From SKLM01 sp964390305 (GTDB taxonomy: Bacteria; Chloroflexota; Anaerolineae; B4-G1): a stretch of 63,379 bases of DNA. A program made the translations under genes and the position numbers. Positions 25,741 to 34,183 of the stretch are shown piece after piece (position 1 is the first letter of the stretch; the number at the start of each line of letters is the position of its first letter). The stretch is taken from the NCBI GenBank assembly GCA_964390305.1, contig CAYMHT010000004.1, positions 1 to 63,379 on the forward strand. Reading direction: 5' to 3'. The notes under the pieces were generated by a model. The model made no database searches. It saw nothing but the letters and a program-made list of their open reading frames with translations, and was not told the DNA's origin.

Positions 25741-26906
25741 TCCCGGCCTCGCAATCGTGATATGATGCCGGGCAGCACATCCAGAACGCGGTCTATATCC
25801 TTCTCATCATTACGCCTGCCGAGCGTGAGGCGGAGGCTCCCGACCCCCCACTCAGGTGGAACTCCCATGGCTTCGAGCACAGACGAAGGTTCCACCTCGC
25901 CTTCCGCGCACGCTGCCCCCGAGCTGGCGGCGATTCCTTCCATATCGAGCGCCTGAACGATCGATTCGCCCTCCACGCCCAGGAACACGAAGCTCGCGTG
26001 ATGGGCCAGCCGATGGGTCGGATGGCCAGTGAGCCGGCTGTCCGGCACGCGTGCCAGGATCCCTTCGATAAGCCTGTCCCGCAGGGATCGTAAGCGGACA
26101 TATTCTTTCGTCCGTTCTTCTTCCGCCAGCTGTAGAGCGGTCGCCAGCCCCACGGCGCCGGCGACGTTCACAGTGCCAGGGCGGCGCCCTCGCTCGTGGT
26201 CGCCCCCGGTGATCGGCGGGATCAGGTCGGTGTCACGTCGGACGTAGAGCAACCCGATGCCCTTTGGGCCGTGAAACTTGTGGGCGGACAGAGTGATCAG
26301 ATCTACGTTCATCTCGTCGAGTTCCAACGGAAGCCGACCTGGCACCTGAACAGCGTCGGTGTGGAACGGGACGTCCTTCTCGCGGCAGATCCGCCCGATC
26401 TGAACCATCCGCTGCACCGTGCCAACTTCGTTGTTGCCCATGACCACGCTCACCAATACTGTCTGAGGGCGGATGGCGGTCGAAATATCGTCTGGGTTCA
26501 CGAGCCCGTGTCTGTCTACAGGCACGCGGGTTACCTCGAACCCAAACAGGCTCCGCAACTGGTCGGCAGTGCGCCCCACGGCGTGATGCTCGACGGGGGT
26601 GGTGACGATGTGACTCCCGTGCCCTGCCTCGCGAGCGGCCAACGCTACACCTCGCAGTGCCAGGTTGTCGGCCTCGGTGCCCGAGCCTGTGAACACAATC
26701 TCGGAAAGACGGCAGCCCAGTACATCGGCGACGGTCTGGCGAGCGCCCTCCAGTGCGTTGGCGGCCTCGCGCCCGAAGGCGTGGGAAGACTCGGTGTTGG
26801 CGAACACCTCACTCCAATAAGGTGCCATCGCCTCCACGACCCGCGGGTCGACTGGCGTGGTCGCTGAGTGATCGAGATAGATGGACTTGTCAGACTTCTC
26901 AGGCAT
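25737..26906 (-). CDS. Cysteine desulfurase (NifS/IscS family)
   Basis: This PLP enzyme makes cysteine persulfide for thiolation and Fe-S assembly. The 389-residue protein starts IYLDHSATTPVDPRV and has GSGTEADNLAL. The PLP lysine lies in SAHKFHGPKGIGLLYVR, and the active cysteine is in SSGAACAEGE near the C-terminus. Because mnmA is directly downstream with ATGA overlap, its main job here is probably tRNA thiolation. The start at 26906 is preferred over an upstream extension because GAGAGG is close by and the conserved N-terminus begins 9 residues later. Confidence 0.95.
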   Translation of the reverse strand: MPEKSDKSIYLDHSATTPVDPRVVEAMAPYWSEVFANTESSHAFGREAANALEGARQTVADVLGCRLSEIVFTGSGTEADNLALRGVALAAREAGHGSHIVTTPVEHHAVGRTADQLRSLFGFEVTRVPVDRHGLVNPDDISTAIRPQTVLVSVVMGNNEVGTVQRMVQIGRICREKDVPFHTDAVQVPGRLPLELDEMNVDLITLSAHKFHGPKGIGLLYVRRDTDLIPPITGGDHERGRRPGTVNVAGAVGLATALQLAEEERTKEYVRLRSLRDRLIEGILARVPDSRLTGHPTHRLAHHASFVFLGVEGESIVQALDMEGIAASSGAACAEGEVEPSSVLEAMGVPPEWGVGSLRLTLGRRNDEKDIDRVLDVLPGIISRLRGRE

Positions 26907-26934
26907 GGTTACGATCCTCTCCAAACGTTTCTGC

Positions 26935-26963
26935 ATTCTAGCACACGGCAGATCCAGCGTCAA
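26935..26963 (-). promoter_or_regulatory. Promoter for the cysteine desulfurase/mnmA operon
   Basis: On the minus strand TTGACG, 17 bases, then TAGAAT. It lies back to back with the DUF3160 promoter. Confidence 0.8.
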
Positions 26964-26991
26964 ACCCGGCAACCAGCCTAGGGGGCATGCA

Positions 26992-27019
26992 TTGACTTCT
27001 GCAGCTAGTTCGTTATACT
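26992..27019 (+). promoter_or_regulatory. Promoter for the DUF3160 lipoprotein gene
   Basis: TTGACT, 16 bases, then TATACT. The leader is about 74 nt. Confidence 0.75.
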
Positions 27020-27099
27020 CGTCTGTGTCGGATCCCATTCAGAAGTCCGCTGTCGGGGCGTCTCATATCCAACTGCGGGTCATGAGGAGGTTAGCTGCC

Positions 27100-29799
27100 A
27101 TGGAACGGACCGGCCTGTTAAGAATGCTTCTGCCTGTCTTGGTCGCGCTCTCTGCCGCGCTGGGAGGCTGCGGTCCGACGCCGACCGCCGAGCCAAGGTC
27201 GACTGCGACGAGTCCGCCGACTGACACGCCCACCGATGCGCCGGAGGCGGCGACGGACACTCCCGCCGCCACGGCCACTCCGCTTTCTCCTACCTCCACC
27301 CCGTCGGGGGACGGGGAACTCGTCTTTGCTTCCTTCGAAAAGCCGGCGGTGAAAGCCGAGCCGGTCATTCATCACGAGGAGATTGCCCCGGATTTGAACA
27401 ATGTGCGAAACCGCTTCCTCCTTTCCCAAATACAGCGGGATCGCTTGGCCAGCGATGGCTTTGTGGTCAGTCCTGGGGATGAGAGGGAGTTCTTCACCCT
27501 CTACGAGCGGGCTCGTTACGATAACGTGCCGATCTTCGTGACCAGTGACTCGCTGTTCCACGTTTACCACCTTCTCTTCGACAAGGTACTGCGCACGGCC
27601 GAAGTGGAGTACTTCATCCCTCTGCTCCGCCAGTTGAACCGCGCGATGCTCACCCGCACCGACGAGCTTCACCAGGCGCTGAAAGGAACTGGCTGGGAGG
27701 AGGCTGCTCGTCGGACGGTGGCCTTCGTCGGGGTGGGCAGCAAGCTACTGGAGGACGACGTCCGGGTGCCGGGCTATGTGACCGGGTTGGTCGACGAGCA
27801 ACTCGGCGCGATCGAGGAGGCGTCTCGGGTTGCACCGTCGCCCGTCTTCCCCACTCTGGAGCACGGTGAGGACTATACCCAGTATGCGCCCCGCGGTCAC
27901 TACACCAAGAGCGACGCGTTGAAGGCTTACTTCAAGAGCATGATGTGGTACGGGCGCATGACCTTCCGCTTGAAGACCAGAGATCCCCAGGCTGGCCGCG
28001 CCGAGACCCGATCGGCCCTCCTCCTGGTCCACGCGCTCCGCACCAGCCAGGTCAACGATCGCCCGGCGATGGAGGTCTGGGCGGATCTCTACAGCCCCAC
28101 GGCCTTCTTCGTGGGGCGCAGCGACGATCTCACTGTGCTCCAATATGGCAATGTCCTCGGTCAGGTATACGGTGAAGGACCCACACTCGACCGTCTGACC
28201 GACGAGGTGCTGCTCGATCAGTTCATTGCGGAAGCCCAAAAGCTGCCACCGCCGCGCATCCTGGGTATGGTCATCGGGGACTGGGAGGACGTCGAGGAGG
28301 AAACGAAGGGGCTGCGCTTCATGGGGCAGCGCTTCGTCCCCGATGCCTTCATCTTCCGCCAGTTGATGTATCGAAACGTAGGCAAGCAGCAGCCGCCCGA
28401 TCGGCGAGGTCTCCCCAACGGGCTCGACATCCCGGCCGCGATGGGCTCCGAGCGGGCCTATCAGATCTTGGAGGAGACCGGCGAGACGGATTACGACAAA
28501 TACCCGCAGCAGATGAGCGAAGTCCGTGACTGGCTGTCGGGGCTCAGCGTGGAGGAGTGGACGGGGACCCTCTACAACTCGTGGCTCTACTGTTTCCACC
28601 CTCTGCTCGACGAGCCAGGTCAGGGGTACCCGGCCTTCATGCAGTCGACGGCGTGGTTGGACAAGCAGCTGAACGCGGTGTTGGGAAGCTGGGCGGAGCT
28701 GAAGCACGACACAATTCTCTACGCCAAGCAGGCCTACGCCGAGCTGGGCGGAGGGCCGCCCCCGCCGCCGCCCGCGCCTCCAAAGGGGTATGTCGAACCG
28801 GTGCCCGAGTTCTACGCGCGGCTGGCCGCGCTGACAACCATGACGCGGGACGGTCTGGGAAAGCGGGGAATGCTGACTGAGCAGGATGACGAGAGCTTGC
28901 GGCGACTGGGTGACCTGGTACGTTCCTTCCAGGTGATGGCGGAGAAGGAGCTGCGCGGGGAGCCGTTGAGCGAGGAGGAGTACGAGACGATTCGCTTCTA
29001 CGGCGGAGAGCTGGAGCACCTGACCATGGCCGCTGCGGATAAGCCGGAGGGACAGGAGGGCATTGGCGGTCAGACCATGCCCGAGGAAGAGCCGCAGGCG
29101 GCCGTGATCGCCGACGTGGCGACCGACCCGGATCCGGAAGGCGATGGGTCAGCGAATCCTGTCGTACTGGAGGTCGGCGTGGGACGCATCGACCAGCTCC
29201 ACGCCGTGGTACCGCTCATCGAGGAGGATGGCTCCGTCACCCTTCAGGTGGCAAAGGGGGGTGTCTTCTCCTACTACGAGTTCCGCTGGCCGGCCGAGGA
29301 TCGGCTTACGGACGAGAAGTGGCGGGAGTTGCTGGACACCGACGAGGCTCCAGAGCGGCCCGAGTGGATCGCCAGCTTCTTCGTCGAGGAGGGTGAGCAC
29401 GCGGCTCTGAGAGCGGCCGTGTTCAGCTTCCAGAAATCGGTTGTCAGCGCGTTCTGGTACCTGGAACCTGGACAGTTGACGTGTGGCGAGGAAGTGCGAG
29501 AGGAGTTGAGCTCTGAGGTGATGGCTCTGCGAGAGGACAATCAGCATCAGGGCCGCGAGCTGAAGGGCGTCGATTTCCGTTCCTTCGATCGTCAGTCGGG
29601 GGACCTGGCTGTGGTCACGCTGCGCGAGACGTGGGAAGATGCCCTATACCGGGGTCAGGCACCGAGCTCCGGCGAGAAGCCCGCATCCCGGCGGGGTCCC
29701 TACACGCTGGACGTCACCTACACCCTGGAGCGAAACCAGCAGGGACGCTGGCTGGTCACCCGCGCTGTCTGCGCGGAGCAGCCGCCCGAGTGGCAGTAG
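27100..29799 (+). CDS. DUF3160 lipoprotein
   Basis: This 899-residue protein begins with a signal peptide whose lipobox is LGGC, so the mature protein should be lipid-anchored outside. A Thr/Pro/Ala-rich low-complexity linker follows (about 30-72). The DUF3160 region has FLLSQIQRDRLASDGFVVSPG, then the NVPIFVTSDSLFHVYHLLFDKVLR signature and a long alpha-helical body. An acidic segment (GQEGIGGQTMPEEEPQ) comes later. ATG 27100 stands behind AGGAGGTTAGCTGCC. The protein is large and full length, with no known enzymatic activity. The next gene, CapA-like and also exported, starts one base after its stop. Confidence 0.85.
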   Translation: MERTGLLRMLLPVLVALSAALGGCGPTPTAEPRSTATSPPTDTPTDAPEAATDTPAATATPLSPTSTPSGDGELVFASFEKPAVKAEPVIHHEEIAPDLNNVRNRFLLSQIQRDRLASDGFVVSPGDEREFFTLYERARYDNVPIFVTSDSLFHVYHLLFDKVLRTAEVEYFIPLLRQLNRAMLTRTDELHQALKGTGWEEAARRTVAFVGVGSKLLEDDVRVPGYVTGLVDEQLGAIEEASRVAPSPVFPTLEHGEDYTQYAPRGHYTKSDALKAYFKSMMWYGRMTFRLKTRDPQAGRAETRSALLLVHALRTSQVNDRPAMEVWADLYSPTAFFVGRSDDLTVLQYGNVLGQVYGEGPTLDRLTDEVLLDQFIAEAQKLPPPRILGMVIGDWEDVEEETKGLRFMGQRFVPDAFIFRQLMYRNVGKQQPPDRRGLPNGLDIPAAMGSERAYQILEETGETDYDKYPQQMSEVRDWLSGLSVEEWTGTLYNSWLYCFHPLLDEPGQGYPAFMQSTAWLDKQLNAVLGSWAELKHDTILYAKQAYAELGGGPPPPPPAPPKGYVEPVPEFYARLAALTTMTRDGLGKRGMLTEQDDESLRRLGDLVRSFQVMAEKELRGEPLSEEEYETIRFYGGELEHLTMAAADKPEGQEGIGGQTMPEEEPQAAVIADVATDPDPEGDGSANPVVLEVGVGRIDQLHAVVPLIEEDGSVTLQVAKGGVFSYYEFRWPAEDRLTDEKWRELLDTDEAPERPEWIASFFVEEGEHAALRAAVFSFQKSVVSAFWYLEPGQLTCGEEVREELSSEVMALREDNQHQGRELKGVDFRSFDRQSGDLAVVTLRETWEDALYRGQAPSSGEKPASRRGPYTLDVTYTLERNQQGRWLVTRAVCAEQPPEWQ

Positions 29800-29800
29800 G

Positions 29801-31516
29801 ATGAGGCCGAGGGGAGCACAGGAGAGGGTGAGCGAGGGAAACGACGTCTCAGAGGGCCCTCTGGATCCCCCTCTCTCGTCTGTGCCGCGCCTGACCTTCC
29901 CTCTTCCCCTTCTTCTCGTCACCCTCCTTACCCTGACCATCGTCCGTGGCGCGGCAGAGAAGAACCTTCCCGACCTATCGCCCTATCCGTGGCTCTATCT
30001 GCGCAGTGGCGAACCGCTCGCGAGCGGTGAGTCGGCGGTCGAGATGATCGCGCTCGGCGACGTTATGGTCGGGCGCGATGTGTCGGGCAAGGTCTTCGAC
30101 GACGTCCGATGCTGGCTTCGCACGGCCGACGTGGTCGTGGGCAATCTGGAGTCCGTCATTGTCGACGATCCAGAAGGCCATCACTCCCATGCGAAGGAGT
30201 CGGAGTTTATTCTCCACGCGCCGCCGTCGGCGGCCACGGAGTCAAGCGACGCGGGCTTCACCGTGCTGGGATTGGCCAACAACCACGCGCTCGACTTGGG
30301 GCCCGAGGGGCTTGAGGAAACGGTTTCACATCTGCAGACGGCGGGCATCGCCGTTGTCGGCGCGGGCCCAGACGCCGAGGCCGCCCTACAACCTCTGGTG
30401 CGGGACGTAAGGGGGGTGCGGATGGCGCTCGTGGCCTTCAATGCGCTGCCTGATTCGCGGTCCGATCTGCGCGACGGAGGATGGACCGTGGCGCGATGGG
30501 ATCGGGAGCGAGCGATAGCGACCGTTGAGGCCGTCGCCAACGACGTCGACGCGCTGGTGATCTCTGTCCATTGGGGATACCAGTACCAGACGAGGGTCGA
30601 CCCGGCTCAACGCGACGCCGCTCAGGCCCTTCTCGACGCCGGCGCCGATCTGGTAGTCGGTCACCATCCTCACGTGGTGCAGACCTTCGAGATCGGCGGA
30701 CGAGGGGCCGTAGCCTTCAGCCTCGGCAACTTCGTCTTTGATCAGCAGCATGGAGAGACAGGGCGCGGTCTGGCGCTGCGTGCCTTCTTCGACCAAGAGG
30801 GTCTCCGGGCGGTTCAGGCGATCCCGGTGTGGGCCGGACCTCGCCCCCGGCTGATGACGGCCGAGGAAGGGGACTCCCTTCTGGGGAGGGTGGAGCCCTC
30901 GCCACACCGCTTGCGCTTCACCTGCCATGAGGAGGGATGTGCGCCCGTCGAGGCGGCTTCACAGGCTCCCCAGCCGACGCCATCCGGGCTCTTCTGGGGC
31001 GATTCGATCGATCTTACCGGTGACGGTCGTCCCGAACACGTGCGGAGAGTGAGCGAAGAGGTGGTCATCTACGAGGACGGTGTCGAGGTGTGGCGGAGCC
31101 CACGGGACTGGCGCGTGGTTGATCTGGCGGTTGGCGACCCTAACGATGACGGACGCAATGAGTTGCTGCTCGCCCTGTGGAAGCCCGGCCTTGATGGTCT
31201 TGAGTCTCCGGACTCGGAAGAGGAGCAGACGCCTCGCAGCCGTCCGTTCATCGTTGGCTATCGCGGGGGTGAATATCGCACGCTGTGGGGCGGCTCCGCA
31301 GTCGCGCGCCCCATCTGCGAGGTGGAGCTGGGCGATGTTGACGGCGATGGAGCCCAGGAGTTGATTGTGCTGGAGGGAAGCGACGAAAGCGAGCGTACCG
31401 TCTCTGTCTGGGTCTGGCACGGCTGGGGATTCACGTTGAAGTGGCGTAGCCAGTCAGGGGAGTACGCGGATCTCAAGTTCGATGAGGACAGGTTCTTCAG
31501 CGTCGGGGTCAAGTGA
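29801..31516 (+). CDS. CapA-type metallophosphoesterase with FG-GAP-like C-terminal repeats
   Basis: This 571-residue protein has an N-terminal hydrophobic segment (LTFPLPLLLVTLLTLTIVRG). A complete PGA_cap domain follows (about 80-360). It holds MIALGDVMVGRDV, VVGNLESVIVDDPEG, LGLANNHALDLGPEGL, VISVHWGYQYQ and ADLVVGHHPHVVQ, so the metal ligands look intact. C-terminal FG-GAP/VCBS-like calcium-binding motifs are DLTGDGRPE, VGDPNDDGRNE and GDVDGDGAQE. The start ATG 29801 is one base after the DUF3160 stop. A GTG at 29828 is an alternative. CapA family proteins act in polyglutamate capsule or cell-wall polymer chemistry. The beta-propeller addition is unusual. Confidence 0.85.
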   Translation: MRPRGAQERVSEGNDVSEGPLDPPLSSVPRLTFPLPLLLVTLLTLTIVRGAAEKNLPDLSPYPWLYLRSGEPLASGESAVEMIALGDVMVGRDVSGKVFDDVRCWLRTADVVVGNLESVIVDDPEGHHSHAKESEFILHAPPSAATESSDAGFTVLGLANNHALDLGPEGLEETVSHLQTAGIAVVGAGPDAEAALQPLVRDVRGVRMALVAFNALPDSRSDLRDGGWTVARWDRERAIATVEAVANDVDALVISVHWGYQYQTRVDPAQRDAAQALLDAGADLVVGHHPHVVQTFEIGGRGAVAFSLGNFVFDQQHGETGRGLALRAFFDQEGLRAVQAIPVWAGPRPRLMTAEEGDSLLGRVEPSPHRLRFTCHEEGCAPVEAASQAPQPTPSGLFWGDSIDLTGDGRPEHVRRVSEEVVIYEDGVEVWRSPRDWRVVDLAVGDPNDDGRNELLLALWKPGLDGLESPDSEEEQTPRSRPFIVGYRGGEYRTLWGGSAVARPICEVELGDVDGDGAQELIVLEGSDESERTVSVWVWHGWGFTLKWRSQSGEYADLKFDEDRFFSVGVK

Positions 31517-31597
31517 GCGTCGGATCGTAGGGTGGCCTTGATTCGGGACAGGTCACTGCATCTGGGAGTGGATCGAGAACGGGAGGTGTCGCCCCAT

Positions 31598-32524
31598 ATG
31601 CCGAATCGGGTTGATTTGCAGGACAAGTTCGTCGGCGGGATGGTCGGTAGTGCGTTGGGTGATGCCATCGGGGAGCTGGCGTTCCGTCGCCCCACAAAGA
31701 GCGAACTGCTCTCGGAGGTGGCGGATAGGCAGACACTCGTCTACACCGACGACACGGCGATGGCCATTGGCCTGGCCGAGTCACTGGTCGAGGTCGGCGG
31801 GCTCGACCAGCAGCATCTGGGTGACACATTCCGGGCGAATTATCGGCGCGAGCCCTGGCGAGGATACGCCTCAGGGCCGCCCACCGTCTTCTCCAGGGTG
31901 GAGCGCGAGGGAGTGACGTATCCCGAAGTGGCCCAGACGCTCTATGGCGGCGAAGGCTCGTTCGGCAACGGGGCTGCCATGCGCATTGTCTCGCTCGGAC
32001 TCCTCTTCCACGACGCATCGGATCTCTACCGGAAGGCGGAGGTGTCGGCATCGGTGACCCACGCCCATCCCCTGGGGATCGATGGTGCCGCGGTGCAGGC
32101 CCGGGCTGTGGCGCAGGCTGTGCAGCTGGATCCTGGGGAGGCTCTTCCAGTCGATGTCTTCCTGAAACAACTGCTGGATACGGCTCGGACGTCGGAGATG
32201 AGGTGTAGGTTGGCTAGCGTGCTAGACCTGGTCGAGGCGGGCGCTCACCCCTCGAGAGCAGCGCGTGAGCTTGGGCAGGGCGTGTCCGTTCATCGGTCGC
32301 TACCGTTCGCCCTCTACTGCTTCGTGCGCCACCCGGATTCCTTCCAGGACTGTCTCTTCTGTGCGGCTCTGAACGGCGGCGACCGGGACACGTTGGGGGC
32401 CATGGCCTGCGCCGTCTCCGGGGCCTATCTGGGCGCGAACGGCCTCCCACGGGCGTGGTGGGACAAGTTGGAGAACAGGACGCACATTGAATATCTGGCG
32501 GTTGAGCTTGTTAAGCTGAGTTAG
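31598..32524 (+). CDS. ADP-ribosylglycohydrolase family protein
   Basis: This 308-residue DraG-like protein has the metal-binding motifs GGMVGSALGDAIGE at the N-terminus and YTDDTAMAIGLAESL (acidic TDD). Further conserved elements are FGNGAAMRIVSLGLL and SASVTHAHPLGIDGAA, and the C-terminal acidic motif is weak. The family removes ADP-ribose from proteins or small molecules. I chose ATG 31598 because GGGAGG is about 12 bases upstream. An extension to 31532 has no clear ribosome binding site. The C-terminal DD pair of canonical DraG is not obvious (GGDRDTLGAMACAVSGAYLG), although the G-x-D-x-D-T-x-G-A pattern is present. Confidence 0.88.
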   Translation: MPNRVDLQDKFVGGMVGSALGDAIGELAFRRPTKSELLSEVADRQTLVYTDDTAMAIGLAESLVEVGGLDQQHLGDTFRANYRREPWRGYASGPPTVFSRVEREGVTYPEVAQTLYGGEGSFGNGAAMRIVSLGLLFHDASDLYRKAEVSASVTHAHPLGIDGAAVQARAVAQAVQLDPGEALPVDVFLKQLLDTARTSEMRCRLASVLDLVEAGAHPSRAARELGQGVSVHRSLPFALYCFVRHPDSFQDCLFCAALNGGDRDTLGAMACAVSGAYLGANGLPRAWWDKLENRTHIEYLAVELVKLS

Positions 32525-32682
32525 CGGTGTTGCTGGGGTCGGGCGGATGTGCCGGGCCTGCGCGCCGGGTTTGGATTGGCCTGATGCTGACTTCCCGGTA
32601 CGACAAACGGCCGACGTCTGCATAGACGAGAATAAGGCTGACTTAGTGTGACACGCTGTTGAATGAGTGCGATGGAGCTTGC

Positions 32683-33288
32683 ATGAAGATCGACCTGCAC
32701 GTCCATACGCGGCCGCGCTCTCCCTGCGCTCGCTCATCCGCCGAGGAGATGATCCGTGCGGCCATCGGCGGCGGGCTGGACGGTCTGGTGATAACGGATC
32801 ACGATCGTCTGGTGCCACCCAAGGAGCTGGCTTACCTGAACGCCAAGTATAGCCCATTCCGCATATTTGGCGGGGTGGAGGTCACGACTCGTGGAGAGCA
32901 CATCCTGGTGCTGGGGGTCCGCGACGATGTTTTGGAGGAGAGGTGGTGGTCCTACCCGGATCTCCACGCGTTTGTGCGAGGACGGGGCGGGTTCCTTGCT
33001 CTGGTTCATCCCTTTCGCTTCAACCACAACCACCTGCAGATAGACGTGGAGCGCTTCCCGCCACACGCGATGGAGGTGTCGTCGCTCAATACGCCGCGGG
33101 CGGCGGAGAACCGCATCAGGGAGGTGGCCGCCCGGCTGGGTGTGCCGCTGCTCTCCAACTCCGACGCACACCACAGCAGCGACGTTGGCGCCTACTACAA
33201 CGTGCTGAACCGAGAGCCGGTGGACCTGGATGCGTTGCTGCGTACACTCAAGGAGGGTGCCTTCAAGCCCGTGGGGCCGTCGATCTAG
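32683..33288 (+). CDS. PHP-domain metal-dependent hydrolase
   Basis: This 201-residue protein has the PHP motifs HVHTRPRSPC (motif 1, HxH), VITDHDRLV (motif 2), FLALVHPFRFNHN (motif 3) and SNSDAHHSSDVG (motif 4). It is a short stand-alone type, related to HisK or RNase AM-like phosphoesterases, and the phosphate substrate cannot be named. ATG 32683 is preferred since MKIDLHVHT is the usual N-terminus and GATGGAG stands upstream. Confidence 0.88.
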   Translation: MKIDLHVHTRPRSPCARSSAEEMIRAAIGGGLDGLVITDHDRLVPPKELAYLNAKYSPFRIFGGVEVTTRGEHILVLGVRDDVLEERWWSYPDLHAFVRGRGGFLALVHPFRFNHNHLQIDVERFPPHAMEVSSLNTPRAAENRIREVAARLGVPLLSNSDAHHSSDVGAYYNVLNREPVDLDALLRTLKEGAFKPVGPSI

Positions 33289-33353
33289 GCGCCTGCGTCA
33301 GGGGTGTGGTCTCTCTGGTGATCGCCTCAGGAGCCTATGACGGGGATGGGACG

Positions 33354-34145
33354 ATGGAAAGCGTAAGGAGGTACGGAACGCCGCCTTTTCGCGTGGCTGT
33401 GGTCCACGGTGGTCCCGGCGCCGGCGGAGAGATGGCGCCGGTGGCCCGCAAACTGGCCTCGGGCCGTGGCGTCCTGGAACCCATCCAGACAGCGATTTCC
33501 CTGGAGGGCCAGGTCGAGGAGCTAGTGGCGGCCCTTGAGACCTGGGGGGATCCCCCCCTGGTCGTGATCGGCTTCTCCTGGGGGGCCTGGCTCAGTTTCG
33601 TCGTCGCCGCACGGTTTCCTCGCCTTGTCGAGAAGCTGATCATGGTTGGCAGCGGTCCCTTCCAGGAGAAGTACGTGGCAAGACTTCGCCAGACGAGATT
33701 GGAACGCTTCAGCGAGGAAGCGAGGGCGGAGTTCAAAGCCCTCGTCGATGCGCTGGAAGATCCCGTGAGCGGGAACAAGGATTCGTTGCTCGTTCGCCTC
33801 GAAGCTTTGGTCAGGGACTCCGACGCATACGACCCGATGCGAACCCAAGCCGAGAAGTCCGAACGGGTTGGTCCTCGGATTGATGTCTTTCAAAGGGTGT
33901 GGAGCGAGGCCGCGGAGATGAGGAGAAGCGGGGAGCTCTTGGAACTCGCGGAGCGCATCGAATGCCCGGTGGTCGCCATCCACGGTGATCACGACCCGCA
34001 TCCAGCTGAGGGGGTGCGGAGGCCCCTCGCTGCCACTTTGGAGGAGTTTCGATTCGTGCTTCTGGAAAGGTGTGGGCACAAGCCCTGGATCGAGCGGCAG
34101 GCGAGCGACGTGTTCTATCACGCCCTAAGCGCGGAGTTACCCTGA
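33354..34145 (+). CDS. Alpha/beta hydrolase
   Basis: This 263-residue single-domain hydrolase has an oxyanion region FRVAVVHGGPGAGGEMAPVA. The nucleophile elbow is IGFSWGAWLS, the acid lies near VVAIHGDHDPH, and the histidine is in LERCGHKPW. The catalytic triad is thus complete. The substrate is unknown. ATG 33354 is chosen, and the upstream region could also offer a GTG. It follows the PHP gene by 65 bases. Confidence 0.85.
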   Translation: MESVRRYGTPPFRVAVVHGGPGAGGEMAPVARKLASGRGVLEPIQTAISLEGQVEELVAALETWGDPPLVVIGFSWGAWLSFVVAARFPRLVEKLIMVGSGPFQEKYVARLRQTRLERFSEEARAEFKALVDALEDPVSGNKDSLLVRLEALVRDSDAYDPMRTQAEKSERVGPRIDVFQRVWSEAAEMRRSGELLELAERIECPVVAIHGDHDPHPAEGVRRPLAATLEEFRFVLLERCGHKPWIERQASDVFYHALSAELP

Positions 34146-34149
34146 TCGG

Positions 34150-34177
34150 TTGCTGGGCCCCTGCTTGCCGCTATAAT
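34150..34177 (+). promoter_or_regulatory. Promoter for a possibly leaderless TPR gene
   Basis: TTGCTG, 16 bases, then TATAAT (34172-34177). The expected transcript start (about 34184) coincides with the GTG start codon of the TPR protein. Confidence 0.65.
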
Positions 34178-34183
34178 GACGGG

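Noticed and set aside
26907..27038. N-terminal extension of cysteine desulfurase
   Set aside because: It spans the divergent promoter region. The family N-terminus begins just after 26906.
32943..33353. N-terminal extension of the alpha/beta hydrolase
   Set aside because: It lies inside the PHP gene in another frame and adds Arg-rich sequence. ATG 33354 opens the conserved core.
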